In this document: positions 35,873 to 46,080 of the stretch, piece after piece
Numbering within the stretch: the first letter of the stretch is position 1
Layout: each line of letters opens with the position of its first letter
From: Aeromonas sobria
Lineage (GTDB): Bacteria; Pseudomonadota; Gammaproteobacteria; Enterobacterales; Aeromonadaceae
Length of the DNA stretch: 64,000 nucleotides
Reading direction: 5' to 3'
NCBI RefSeq assembly: GCF_000820145.1
Contig: NZ_CDBW01000004.1
Span: forward strand, 1 to 64,000
The notes under the pieces: generated by a model
Told to the model about the DNA's origin: nothing
Databases searched by the model: none
What the model saw: the letters and a program-made list of their open reading frames with translations, nothing else
Position numbers and translations under genes: made by a program

Positions 35873-36651
35873 GCCAGCGCGCCATAGATGGCCTGATAGG
35901 AGGGGAAGTTGGTGATGTAGATGGCAAAGCCACGCTTGGCCAGCTCGAACAGGGTGGCCGCCAGCAACGCGCCGATAAAGGCGTGGATCAGCCGCACCTT
36001 GCAGTTAGGTACCACGGTATAGACCAGCAGGAAGGTGAGCACCGAGAAGAGGAACGGCAAGCCCCGCAGCAGCAGATAACCGATGCCGAACAGGCTCTCG
36101 GCGCCAAACAGCCGCAACGAGAAGATGTAGGAGGAGATAGCGATGCTGGCGCCAATCAATACCGGCCCCAGGGTCAGGATCATCCAGTACATGGCGAACG
36201 CCTGCGCCAGCGGGCGGCTCTGGGTCGAGCGCCAGATGTAGTTGAGGTTCTTGTCGATGGCGGAGATCAGCATCAGCGCCACCACCACCAGCGCCCCGAT
36301 CCCCACCGCCGTGGTGTTGGTGGCGTTGGCGACGAAGCCGTCGATGTACTCCTTGAGCATGTCCCCGGCGGTCGGCACGAAGTTGTGGTAGACGAACTGC
36401 TCCATCTCCTGCTTGAGGCTCTGGAACACCGGAAAGGCGGACATCATGCCAAATACCACGGCGATCATCGGCACCAGCGAGAGCAGGGTGACATAGGCCA
36501 GATAACCGGCGGTGACCGTCAATCTGTCCTGTTGGAAACGGCCCCAAACAAACTGGGCGAAGTGGCGACCATCATGGCGCACAAAGGAGAGGGCGTGGGC
36601 CAAACGGCCGCTGATTTGCTGCTGCATCTTGATTCTCGTAAGCATCGTCAT
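35755..36651 (-). CDS. yihY: YihY family inner-membrane protein
   Basis: A 298-residue polytopic protein with about six membrane helices, once proposed as RNase BN but now regarded as a membrane protein of unclear function (possible lipid or export role). It matches E. coli YihY at [37 protein letters not shown] and [20 protein letters not shown]. The start may be ATG 36627 ([13 protein letters not shown]) rather than 36651, since no upstream ATG has a good ribosome binding site. Its 3' end is duplicated downstream. Confidence 0.92.
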   Translation of the reverse strand: MTMLTRIKMQQQISGRLAHALSFVRHDGRHFAQFVWGRFQQDRLTVTAGYLAYVTLLSLVPMIAVVFGMMSAFPVFQSLKQEMEQFVYHNFVPTAGDMLKEYIDGFVANATNTTAVGIGALVVVALMLISAIDKNLNYIWRSTQSRPLAQAFAMYWMILTLGPVLIGASIAISSYIFSLRLFGAESLFGIGYLLLRGLPFLFSVLTFLLVYTVVPNCKVRLIHAFIGALLAATLFELAKRGFAIYITNFPSYQAIYGALATIPILFVWVYLSWLVVLFGAEATACLGEYEKPASEELG

Positions 36652-36763
36652 GCAGACATTGTGTCAGAGGGGAGCGCTGTTTGACCACCTTTGAACCGGG
36701 ATTGCCGCCATATCCGCCCATTTGCTGCACAGGCTGCGCCTTGGGTTGTCACGGGATGCCGCA

Positions 36764-36792
36764 ACAAAAACGGCCCCGATAAAGGGGCCGTT
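36764..36792 (-). terminator. terminator of the malic enzyme gene
   Basis: On the minus strand AACGGCCCC and GGGGCCGTT pair around a 6-base loop and run into TTTTTGTTG. Confidence 0.9.
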
Positions 36793-36804
36793 CGCAACGC
36801 CGGA

Positions 36805-38046
<1,242 letters not shown>

Positions 38047-38246
38047 GGGGGACCCCGATGTGGTTGGTGCAAATGAGGTGCCGACAGGGGACACGCAGAA
38101 GGGCGGGGATCATAAAAGAAAGCAGTGGGCATGCCCAGCAGATCATGCTGCTGCCAACCAGATCAGACCAGTTATTTCAGTAACTTACCCCGCCCACACC
38201 TACCACTTTAGTTATAGATGCTGCTATATGAGGCAAAAAGTTGGGC

Positions 38247-38281
38247 AAAAAAAGGGCGGCAAGTTGGCCTTGTCGCCCTTT
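38247..38281 (-). terminator. terminator of mtr
   Basis: AAAGGGCGGCAAG and CTTGTCGCCCTTT form a 13-bp stem with one G-U pair; on the minus strand it is followed by seven T. Confidence 0.9.
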
Positions 38282-38303
38282 CTGTCAGTTCTGTAGACCT
38301 GAC

Positions 38304-39530
38304 TCAGTTGCCCAGATAGACCGGCAGCAGATTCGCCATCGATAGGAAGTGGAACAACGCGGTCGCCAACCCGAACAGGATCAGCAGCCAGGCCATCAGC
38401 TTGCCGCCGGGGGTGACGAAGTGGGGGGTCACTTCACCGCGCTCGGCCCGCGCCCGGGTACGCAACACCAGCAGCGCCGGGATGATGCAGGTCCAGATGG
38501 TGGCGGCGGCACCGGCATAGCCGATGGCCAGCAGGAAACCGAACGGGAAGAGCAGCGAAAGCACCAGCGGCGGCAGGAAGGTAACCGCCCAGGTCTTGCT
38601 GCGACCGGCGCGACTGCTGTCGAACTTGAACAGATCAGCAAGATAGTCAAATACCCCGAGCCCCACCCCGATAAAGGAGGAGAGAATGGCCGCCATGGAG
38701 AAGCCGTTGATGGCGCTGGCCACCTTCTCCGATTCGATCACCCCGGAGAGCGCGGAGAGCAGCACACTCACATCACCCCCCTTGGCAATCACGGGGGCAA
38801 AATCCTGACGGGGCAGGTTGCCGAAGATCCCCAGCAGCCAGAGCACGTAGAGCGCCAGCGCGATCAGGGTTCCCCCCAGAATGGCCCATCGGGCCTGCTG
38901 CTCGTTCTGGTAGTAGGCGCGCAGGGAGGCGACCGAGTGGTGATAACCAAACGAGGTGAGCGCCACCGGCAGCATCGCCATGGCATAAGGGGCGTAGCGG
39001 CTCTCGCTGCCCGCCAGATCGAGCAGGGTCGGCAGCTTGATACTGCCGAGCAGACCGGCTACACCGAGGGCGAAGCTGAGGATCATGAAGGCGATCAGCA
39101 CCACAGAGATGCGGTCAACGGCGCGGGTCGAGTGCCACACCACCAGCGAGAAGATCGCCACGAACAGCACTGAAGCGAGCTTGCTGTCGATCCCCAGAAT
39201 CCCCTGCAAGATGGCGCCGGAGGAGGTGATGTAGGCGTAAATCAGAATACCGCCAACAAAGTAGACCGAGAGGTTGTTGAGAAGATTAAGCTTCTCCCCC
39301 AGCAGCTCGCGGGTCACGGTATTGAAGGAAACCCGCATATCGTAGTGCTGGAACGACTCCAGCAGCATCCAGCCAGACAGCGTCATCATCACCATGGTGA
39401 CGGTCAGTGCCAGCACCGACCAGAGAGTCCAGGCGCCAGCCCCCGAACTCGGCAGACCGAGCATGCCGGCTCCCACGCAGACGCTGGCAATGATGCAGGC
39501 GCCCCCCAGAATTGACGGTTTTTTCTTCAT
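38304..39530 (-). CDS. mtr: aromatic amino acid permease, Mtr/TyrP family
   Basis: A 408-residue proton-coupled carrier of the HAAAP family with 11 predicted helices. It aligns with E. coli Mtr (tryptophan) at GAGMLGLPSSGAGAW, SYAPY-like RYAPYAMAMLPVALTSFGYH, LALYVLWLLGIFGNLPRQDF and the C-terminal NLLPVYL. Tryptophan is the likeliest substrate, tyrosine possible. I saw no clear TrpR or TyrR operator in the 235-base upstream gap. A strong terminator follows. Confidence 0.88.
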   Translation of the reverse strand: MKKKPSILGGACIIASVCVGAGMLGLPSSGAGAWTLWSVLALTVTMVMMTLSGWMLLESFQHYDMRVSFNTVTRELLGEKLNLLNNLSVYFVGGILIYAYITSSGAILQGILGIDSKLASVLFVAIFSLVVWHSTRAVDRISVVLIAFMILSFALGVAGLLGSIKLPTLLDLAGSESRYAPYAMAMLPVALTSFGYHHSVASLRAYYQNEQQARWAILGGTLIALALYVLWLLGIFGNLPRQDFAPVIAKGGDVSVLLSALSGVIESEKVASAINGFSMAAILSSFIGVGLGVFDYLADLFKFDSSRAGRSKTWAVTFLPPLVLSLLFPFGFLLAIGYAGAAATIWTCIIPALLVLRTRARAERGEVTPHFVTPGGKLMAWLLILFGLATALFHFLSMANLLPVYLGN

Positions 39531-39765
39531 AATCCCTTCTTTATTAATTAGTTACACACCTGAATTGCATAAATACCGGGGCATGATGCCAGTCTTTGTC
39601 GAAAGACGCACATCTATATCGGGCTGCAAGGCAGCAGGAGCGAGTCTTCCAGGCAGCAATGACAATATAAAAGAGGCATAAGAGAAGGAGCCGAAAGGCG
39701 TTTCAGCCCCGGCTCCTGTCTAGCATGGGTAAGGTTCGGCGATAGGACGAGGGCGCGGCCCGCCC

Positions 39766-41199
39766 TCAATCCATCACGGGAATGCCGGCTTTCGCCTCCG
39801 CCTGTCTGGCGATGGCCTCGGTCATCCCCTGAAAGATGAAGAGGTGGAACGGCAGCATGGCCAGCCAGTAAGCCAGCCCCCAGGCCCCTTGCGGATGCCA
39901 GTGGGCCGTCACCTTGAGCCGGGTCAGGCCAGACTCCTCCGGCACAATAATGAACTCCAGCCGACCCACGCCGGGGGCTTTCATGTTGAACAGCAGATCG
40001 AGCCTGCGCCCCTCATCCACCCCGAGGATCTGCCAGGAGTCGAGCATATCCCCTTTGACAAACTGATCCGGGTTGCTGCGGCCACGGGTGCGGGCCGGAC
40101 CACCGATCAGGTGATCCATCCACTCGCGCACCACCCACAGCTCATTCATGTAGAAGTAACGCTGCTCACCCCCCAGTTGCTGCAACACCTCCCACACTAC
40201 CTTGGGCGAGGCGAGACAGATGGCATCGCCACTGGCGGTACGGTCGTAGAACCCATATTCGGGATGGCGCCAGCGCAGGCCGAGGGGCGTCTGCTGGCCT
40301 TGTTGTTCGGCACCGAGTCGTTGCTCCAGCGCCAGACTCTCCGCCAGCGCCTCATCGAAGCTGAGCAGGGTTTGCGGCAGCAGGGATCGCAATGGGCCAT
40401 CGTCGGCCGGAATATCGTGCTTGAGCCCCCCCACCAGCGCCTTGGCCACCGGCTGCGGCACCGAGGTGACAAACTGCAGCCACCAGGCGGAGAGACGCGG
40501 GCTCAGAAACGGAATGGGAATGATGGGGCCGCGCTTGCCGATATGGGCGGCGAACTTCTGCAACTGCTGCTGGTAGCTGAGCAGCTCCGGGCCGACTGCG
40601 TTGAAGATGCGGCCATCCACCTCGTCGACCTCCACCAGCCCGCCCAGATAGTGCAGCAGGTTGGAGAGGGCGATGGGGGGCGTGCGCGAGCGCACCCACT
40701 TCGGTGTCACCATCAGCGGCAGGTTGAACACCAGATCCCGCATCACCTCGAACGCCGCCGAGCCGGGCCCGATAATGATGCCAGAGCGCAGCTCAACCGT
40801 CGGCACGCCGGAGTCACGAAACAGCTCGCCACAGTGGCGGCGGGAGTTGAGATGACGGCTGTTGCACTGCTCGGGCTGGATCGCCCCCAGATAGATGATG
40901 CGACGCACCCCGGCGGCACGGGCAGCGGCGGCAAAATTCTTCACTCCCTGCTGCTCCAGCCGGTGAAAATCGGCCCCCGCCCCCATGGCATGCACCAGAT
41001 AGAAGACGGTATCGATGCCCGCCAGCGCAGGCAGCAGGGTGATGGGCTTGAGGCTGTCGGCGAGGCGAAACTCCACCCCCTCCGGCAGGCGGCAAGGGCG
41101 TCGTGCCCCGGCAATCACCCTGTAGCCCAGGGTTTGCAGGTGGGGCACCAGATAGGAACCGATATATCCTGCCGCCCCCATCACCAGACAGTTACGCAT
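39766..41199 (-). CDS. NAD(P)-binding SDR-type protein with C-terminal DUF2867 domain
   Basis: The 477-residue protein has an N-terminal atypical short-chain dehydrogenase/epimerase domain (MGAAGYIGSYLVPHL at residues 7-21; VFYLVHAMG; IYLGAIQPE) and a C-terminal DUF2867 region (about 320-475; YFYMNELWVVREWMDHLIGG, MKAPGVGRLEFII). Substrate and pathway are unknown. It lacks an intact Tyr-xxx-Lys catalytic pair that I can locate. Just upstream is a decayed copy of its own 5' end (41192-41311) whose stop overlaps this start. Confidence 0.85.
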   Translation of the reverse strand: MRNCLVMGAAGYIGSYLVPHLQTLGYRVIAGARRPCRLPEGVEFRLADSLKPITLLPALAGIDTVFYLVHAMGAGADFHRLEQQGVKNFAAAARAAGVRRIIYLGAIQPEQCNSRHLNSRRHCGELFRDSGVPTVELRSGIIIGPGSAAFEVMRDLVFNLPLMVTPKWVRSRTPPIALSNLLHYLGGLVEVDEVDGRIFNAVGPELLSYQQQLQKFAAHIGKRGPIIPIPFLSPRLSAWWLQFVTSVPQPVAKALVGGLKHDIPADDGPLRSLLPQTLLSFDEALAESLALEQRLGAEQQGQQTPLGLRWRHPEYGFYDRTASGDAICLASPKVVWEVLQQLGGEQRYFYMNELWVVREWMDHLIGGPARTRGRSNPDQFVKGDMLDSWQILGVDEGRRLDLLFNMKAPGVGRLEFIIVPEESGLTRLKVTAHWHPQGAWGLAYWLAMLPFHLFIFQGMTEAIARQAEAKAGIPVMD

Positions 41200-41311
41200 T
41201 CACGCGCTCCTCATGTTCGCAGCTAATCACCAGCGCACCATCAGCAATGCCAGGGGCACCAGACAGGAATCCACCATAGTCCGCCGCGTCCATCACCAGA
41301 CAATTTCTCAT
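41192..41311 (-). pseudogene. decayed partial copy of the DUF2867 gene start
   Basis: An ORF of 39 codons starts MRNCLVMDAADYGGFLSGAP, matching MRNCLVMGAAGYIGSYLVPH of the downstream gene, including the ribosome binding site region. DNA similarity continues for about 55 bases beyond the first 12 codons (TTCCTGTCTGGTGCCCC against TTCCTATCTGGTGCCCC) but a small indel shifts the frame. It ends at TAA 41192-41194, just past the true ATG at 41199. GAGG lies upstream. Confidence 0.75.
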
Positions 41312-41502
41312 CCTATCTTCCTCTTCACATGTTGCGCCCTGCGATTGGGCAAACGGGCTACCACCCGCATGACCATCATCCTGCCACGCCGCCACCTTGT
41401 GACATAGTACTAACCACTTCCGTGATTAGTCCGATTTGGTGTTAAGCCTTGCTCATTGGCTGGTCGATAACTGACCAGATGTATAGCGCCGAGGGCGAAT
41501 GT

Positions 41503-42582
41503 ATGCGCATCGATCACTACGACCTCCAGGGGGAGGTGCAATACCGGCAACAACAGGCCCAGAGCCGCAAGGTGCGCAACCTCGGGCCCGTGCCCCCCGC
41601 CATCAACCCGCCAGATAACCGCACACGCGCCACCTCATCTGACGAGCCGCGAACCAATCTCACCCTGATGCAGGCCAGCGCCCTGACGCTGCAAGCCACC
41701 AACCGCGCTGCCACCAGCCCGCAGGCTGGCGCGATGCCAGCCCCGCCCCCGGCAACCGATGTCAAACAGGATGATAACGGCATTCCCGATGACGGGCTGG
41801 ATAACCGCCAGCGGCTGATCAAGCTGATGATTGAAGCGATGCTGGGTCACGAAATCGAGCTGCCCAAGCCGATCAAACCCGCCGCAGAGGAAGGCGAAGG
41901 GGTAATGCAAGGAGCCGCCGCCGCTCAGGCCGCCGAGCCGGATCAACTGGTGGAGGTGACAGACACCCTGCTGCAACAGGAGCAGCTCAAGGTGGTGGCG
42001 TCAGCCAACGTAGCGACTCAGGATGGCCAGACCCTGCAGCTGGATCTCGGCTTTGTGATCGACTGGCGTCAGCTGGAGGTGAGTCAGCGGCGCACCACCC
42101 TTAATGCCCTCAAGGATCCGCTGGTGCTCAGTCTGGATGGCAAGATCGCCGACTTGACCGAGGCGCGGGTCAATTTCGATATCGATCAGGATGGCAAAGA
42201 GGACAACCTGCCAGGCCTGCGTGAAGGGAGCGGCTTCGTGGCGCTGGATCGCAATGGCAACGGCACCATAGACGATGGCGGCGAGCTGTTTGGCGCCCGC
42301 TCCGGCAATGGCTTTGGCGAGCTGGCAACCCTGGATGAGGATGGCAACGGGGTACTGGACGAGGGGGACAGCCAGTTTTCAGCGCTGCAGTTCTGGCACC
42401 CGGAGCACGCCCCCATCGCGCTGGTCGAGCTGGGGATCGGCGCCATCCTGCTGCGCCCCCTCGACACCCCCTTCACCCATCTGGGGGAGAGCGGCAATCA
42501 GGGGGTGCTGCGCCAATCCGGCCTCTACCTCACCGAGCAGGGCAAGGGTGGCTGGGTGCAGCAGATCGATCTGCGGGTCTGA
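41503..42582 (+). CDS. protein with EF-hand-like calcium-binding repeats
   Basis: A protein of 359 residues with no signal peptide. The first 120 residues are low complexity (Gln, Ala, Pro rich). The C-terminal part has acidic loops typical of EF-hand or dockerin-like calcium sites: DIDQDGKEDNL, ALDRNGNGTIDDGGELFG and TLDEDGNGVLDEGD, the second followed by ELFGARSGNGFGEL. Such proteins occur in Aeromonas, Shewanella and Vibrio without known function. The start at 41503 is chosen for GAGGG 7 bases upstream; an ATG 54 bases earlier is possible. It is divergent from the DUF2867 gene and convergent with priA. Confidence 0.75.
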   Translation: MRIDHYDLQGEVQYRQQQAQSRKVRNLGPVPPAINPPDNRTRATSSDEPRTNLTLMQASALTLQATNRAATSPQAGAMPAPPPATDVKQDDNGIPDDGLDNRQRLIKLMIEAMLGHEIELPKPIKPAAEEGEGVMQGAAAAQAAEPDQLVEVTDTLLQQEQLKVVASANVATQDGQTLQLDLGFVIDWRQLEVSQRRTTLNALKDPLVLSLDGKIADLTEARVNFDIDQDGKEDNLPGLREGSGFVALDRNGNGTIDDGGELFGARSGNGFGELATLDEDGNGVLDEGDSQFSALQFWHPEHAPIALVELGIGAILLRPLDTPFTHLGESGNQGVLRQSGLYLTEQGKGGWVQQIDLRV

Positions 42583-42605
42583 ACCTTGTAACCGAATAAT
42601 CCGCT

Positions 42606-42634
42606 CGGTCGCTGGCGAAAACTGCCAGTGACCG
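42606..42634. terminator. hairpin between converging genes
   Basis: CGGTCGCTGGC and GCCAGTGACCG pair (one G-U) around GAAAACT between the EF-hand gene and priA. No T run follows, so its role as a terminator is only probable. Confidence 0.45.
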
Positions 42635-42646
42635 GCTCCGGCACCA

Positions 42647-44839
42647 TCAACTCAGCTCGGTGGGGTCGATATCCAGACTCCAGCGCACCTTTTTGGTCTC
42701 CGGCCAGCCCTCCAGCTCCTTCACCGCCCAATCCAGCAACTGGGCCAGCGGTGCCCGGTTCGGCCCCTGCACCAGCAACTGCATGCGGAACTTGCCCGCC
42801 TTGCGCTCCATAAAGCCACTGATGGGCCCCAGCACCTGCAGATGGGGATAGCGGGCGCTGCGCAGGGTATCGGCGAGGCGGGTAAGGAACAACTGCACCT
42901 CGTCACGGCCCGTGGCCTCAGCCCGGAACAAGCTTTGATAGCTAAATGGCGGCAGCCCCAGCAGACGACGCTCTTTCAGCGCCGTATCGGCAAAGTGGCC
43001 GTAACCGTTCTGGGTCAGATCCTGCAGGAGAGCATGCTCCGGATGGTGGCTCTGCAGCACCACCAGCCCGGGTTTGCTGGCGCGACCGGCACGACCCGCC
43101 ACCTGGGTGTAGAGCTGGGCCAGCTTCTCGGCAGCGCGAAAATCGGCGCTGAACAGGGCGCCATCTACATCCAGCAGCCCCACCAAGGTTACATCCGGGA
43201 AGTGGTGGCCTTTAGCCAGCATCTGGGTGCCGATCAGGATCTTGTACTTGCCCGCCTTGATGTCGCCGAGATGGGTCTCCAGCTCTCCCTTGCGGCGAGT
43301 GTTGTCCCGATCGATACGCACCACCGGGTATTGGGGGAAAACCGTGGTGAGCAGCTGCTCCAGCTGTTCGGTGCCCACTCCCGAGCCAATCAGCTCGTTG
43401 CTGCCGCACTCGGGGCAACTGTGGGGCAGCGGGCGCACGCTGTCGCAGTGATGGCAGTGCAATCGTCGCCCAGCCTGATGCCAGGTGTACCAAGCATCAC
43501 AGCGCTCGCAGGCAGCGCTCCAGCCACACTGGTGGCAGATAAGCGACGGGGCATAGCCACGGCGATTGAGGAACAGCATCACCTGATTGCCCGCCGCCAG
43601 ATGCGACCCCATCAACTGCTCCAGCTGGGGGGATAACCCTGCTTGCAATCGCACGTTCTTGATATCCAGGATCACCTGACGGGCGGTCTGGGCATTGCCG
43701 GCGCGCCGGGTCAGGCTGAGGTGGTGGTACTTGCCGGTTTTGGCATTGTGCAGGGTCTCCAGCGAGGGGGTGGCCGAGCCGAGCAGGATCGGGATGCCAG
43801 CGCGATGGGCGCGCATCACCGCCAGATCCCTGGCGTGGTAGCGAAAGCCGTCCTGCTGCTTGAAAGAGCCGTCATGTTCCTCGTCGATGATGATGATGCC
43901 GAGGTTGTGAAACGGGGTGAACACCGCAGAACGGGTGCCGATCAGGATGGCGGCGCCGCCATCGCGGCAGGCGAGCCAGGCGTCGAGCCGCTCCCGATCG
44001 TTCATGGCGGAGTTCATCGCCACCACCGGCACCTTGAAGCGGCGGCGGAAGCGGTTGATGGTCTGCGGGGTGAGGCCGATCTCCGGCACCATCACCAGCG
44101 CCTGCTTGCCAGCCCGAAGCAGCGGCTCGAGGATGCTTAAGTAGACCTCGGTTTTGCCGGAGCCGGTGATGCCATCGAGCAAGAAGGCGCCGAACAGATC
44201 GCTCTGGCTGATGACCGTCGCCACCGCCAACGCCTGTTCGCTGTTGAGGCGCAGCCCCTCCCCCGCATCAAAGCGGGTTGCCCAGTCACTATCGTGGCTG
44301 GGCTCCAGGCTGCGCTTCTCCAGCAACCCCTTTTTCTCCAGCGCAGTGAGGGCGGCACTCTGGATCTCCTCCTGCTTGAGCGCGGATGGCGTCTGTGGCC
44401 CCTTGCGCAGCAGGGCGAGGGCCTGCTGCTGTTTGGCCGCCCGCTTGAGCTCGTTGAGGTCGATCGCCATCCCCGCCTCGGTGGCAAACCAGAACTCCAG
44501 CTCCCGATAGGCGGCAGGTTCCCCCTTGCGTACCAGCACTGGCAGGGCGTGAGGCAACACTTCTCCCAGCGGATGCTGGTAGTAGTTGGCGCTCCAGTTC
44601 ATCAGCGCGAGGATGTCGGCCCCCAACACAGGGGTCGTGTCGAGCACCCTGTTCAAGGGTTTTAATTTGTTGCGGGGCACCTGACTCTCGGTTGGGTGAT
44701 CCACCACCAAACCCACAAGAGTCTGCGGACCGAAGGGGATCTCGACCCGACAACCGGGCGCCGGTAATGGCAGAGGGGACAGATAGTCGAAGTGACGGCG
44801 TAACGGTACCGGGACAGCGACACGAACCAGATCCAGCAT
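42647..44839 (-). CDS. priA: primosomal protein N' (replication restart helicase)
   Basis: PriA recognises stalled forks and loads the replisome outside oriC. The product (730 residues from ATG 44839) has an N-terminal DNA-binding domain (VRVAVPVPLRRHFDYL), Walker A GITGSGKTEVYLS, DEEH box IIIDEEHDGSFKQQ, a zinc-binding insert with paired cysteines (CHQCGWSAACERCDAWY, CHHCDSVRPLPHSCPECGS) and the helicase motifs VDGALFSADFRA and QVAGRAGR. Length matches E. coli PriA (732). A GTG five codons earlier is also possible. It is divergent from rpmE. Confidence 0.97.
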   Translation of the reverse strand: MLDLVRVAVPVPLRRHFDYLSPLPLPAPGCRVEIPFGPQTLVGLVVDHPTESQVPRNKLKPLNRVLDTTPVLGADILALMNWSANYYQHPLGEVLPHALPVLVRKGEPAAYRELEFWFATEAGMAIDLNELKRAAKQQQALALLRKGPQTPSALKQEEIQSAALTALEKKGLLEKRSLEPSHDSDWATRFDAGEGLRLNSEQALAVATVISQSDLFGAFLLDGITGSGKTEVYLSILEPLLRAGKQALVMVPEIGLTPQTINRFRRRFKVPVVAMNSAMNDRERLDAWLACRDGGAAILIGTRSAVFTPFHNLGIIIIDEEHDGSFKQQDGFRYHARDLAVMRAHRAGIPILLGSATPSLETLHNAKTGKYHHLSLTRRAGNAQTARQVILDIKNVRLQAGLSPQLEQLMGSHLAAGNQVMLFLNRRGYAPSLICHQCGWSAACERCDAWYTWHQAGRRLHCHHCDSVRPLPHSCPECGSNELIGSGVGTEQLEQLLTTVFPQYPVVRIDRDNTRRKGELETHLGDIKAGKYKILIGTQMLAKGHHFPDVTLVGLLDVDGALFSADFRAAEKLAQLYTQVAGRAGRASKPGLVVLQSHHPEHALLQDLTQNGYGHFADTALKERRLLGLPPFSYQSLFRAEATGRDEVQLFLTRLADTLRSARYPHLQVLGPISGFMERKAGKFRMQLLVQGPNRAPLAQLLDWAVKELEGWPETKKVRWSLDIDPTELS

Positions 44840-44885
44840 TTGGGAACAATTCACCAGGGGTTGCCTATTTTTTCTGCGAAGCCAC

Positions 44886-44913
44886 TTGCCTGATCTCAGG
44901 CATTTCCTATATT
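44886..44913 (+). promoter_or_regulatory. probable rpmE promoter
   Basis: TTGCCT (44886-44891) and TATATT (44908-44913) are separated by 16 bases, about 90 bases before rpmE. The leader between is long enough to carry control elements. Confidence 0.55.
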
Positions 44914-45001
44914 ATTCGCAGCCTTTGAAACTGTGTTCAACAATCGTGTGGTGTCCGACAAGAGATCGGATGGCGACACGGCCTATTAATTGAGGTTGTC
45001 C

Positions 45002-45217
45002 ATGAAAGCTAATATTCATCCTGAGTACGTCGCCATCACCTGCAAATGCTCCTGCGGTAATGTCATCAACACTTTCTCTACCCTGGGTAAAGATCTGAAC
45101 CTGGACGTGTGCTCTGCATGCCACCCGTTCTACACCGGTAAGCAGAAAGAAGTTTCTAGCGGCGGCCGCGTAGACAAGTTCAACAAGCGTTTTGGTGGCC
45201 TGACTGCCAAGAAGTAA
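45002..45217 (+). CDS. rpmE: 50S ribosomal protein L31, zinc-binding type
   Basis: L31 bridges the large and small ribosomal subunits. The 71-residue protein is the zinc form, with Cys16, Cys18, Cys37 and Cys40 (CKCSCGN and [13 protein letters not shown]) as ligands; Zur-controlled paralogs lack these. GAGG is 6 bases before ATG 45002. A strong terminator follows, and priA lies divergently upstream as in other gammaproteobacteria. Confidence 0.98.
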   Translation: MKANIHPEYVAITCKCSCGNVINTFSTLGKDLNLDVCSACHPFYTGKQKEVSSGGRVDKFNKRFGGLTAKK

Positions 45218-45238
45218 TCTTACTTCTGAAAAATTCTG

Positions 45239-45266
45239 AAAAAGGCGCCTATCGGCGCCTTTTTTA
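45239..45266. terminator. terminator of rpmE
   Basis: AAAAAGGCGCC, TATC and GGCGCCTTTTTT form a near-perfect stem with T and A tracts on both sides, so it may also serve the converging gene. Confidence 0.93.
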
Positions 45267-45307
45267 TGCCCGCAATTTTCGTATCCCAGCCGATGGGATA
45301 CCCGGTG

Positions 45308-45958
45308 CTAATGTCCGCGTTCGCTGCTTTTGCGTAAATAGACATAGCCTTCCCCCGGACTGCCCCAGCGAGACCCTCCCTGATTGTCATAGGCGCGGTC
45401 CAGCAGTCGAATGCTATTCGGCCCAATCCAGATATGCTGCACTAGCGTGCTGGCGCCGCCAAAGTCGGTGGCACAGTGCCCCACCCGGGTATGACCAGCG
45501 TATTCACCGGATGCCGTCCGGCTCAGCCAAATCTCGCAACCGTGACGCAGTGAGAGTTGTTGCGGGGTCAAACTGTCGAGCAAAGCGGGTTGACGCCAGG
45601 CACCAGCAAAGTCGATAGCCCTGGGCATGGTCAGTTCGGCCATCAGGATCCGCCCGTCAGGGGCGGGTGAGAAGCGGTAGATGCGCTGGCGGAAGGGACG
45701 GATGGAACGCAGGGTCAGGTATTGTTCGGCATAGACCCAGCGATACCCCTGATAGCCGGGCCAGATCTCCCTCAGCCGCAGTTCGGCGCTGGTAAAGCGG
45801 CTATCATAGCCAGCCTGCTCCTTGCTCGAAAAGTCGCCGCTTAACCAACTGAGCAGCGGCTCCATGCCGGGCTTGAGTGGAGTAGCCTGGGGCGCCGAAC
45901 CTGTCAACACCAGACAAGAACAGAGCAGCCCAAATGCAGCCACCAGCAACTTTGCCAT
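45308..45958 (-). CDS. CpcT/CpeT-family protein (chromophore lyase-like)
   Basis: A 216-residue protein with an N-terminal signal peptide (MAKLLVAAFGLLCSCLVLTG) and a CpcT/CpeT-type beta-barrel domain (LSGDFSSKEQAGYDSRF, FRQRIYRFSP, GEYAGHTRVGHC, GGASTLVQHIWIG). In cyanobacteria the family attaches bilins to phycobiliproteins; in a heterotroph with no phycobiliproteins the ligand and role are unknown. ATG 45958 has AAGGA just upstream; an ATG 18 codons earlier would bury the signal peptide. Confidence 0.78.
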   Translation of the reverse strand: MAKLLVAAFGLLCSCLVLTGSAPQATPLKPGMEPLLSWLSGDFSSKEQAGYDSRFTSAELRLREIWPGYQGYRWVYAEQYLTLRSIRPFRQRIYRFSPAPDGRILMAELTMPRAIDFAGAWRQPALLDSLTPQQLSLRHGCEIWLSRTASGEYAGHTRVGHCATDFGGASTLVQHIWIGPNSIRLLDRAYDNQGGSRWGSPGEGYVYLRKSSERGH

Positions 45959-46080
45959 CGAATCCTTCCGAATCATCATAATGGCGGCGATTATATGAGC
46001 GAATGCCCCCAATAACAGCCATCAGGATCAAATCATTGCCACTCAGGGACAAAAACCTCGCAAGGATACCTATCCGATCA

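Noticed and set aside
39531..39765. TrpR or TyrR operator at mtr
   Set aside because: No palindrome matching either consensus could be found by eye in the upstream gap.
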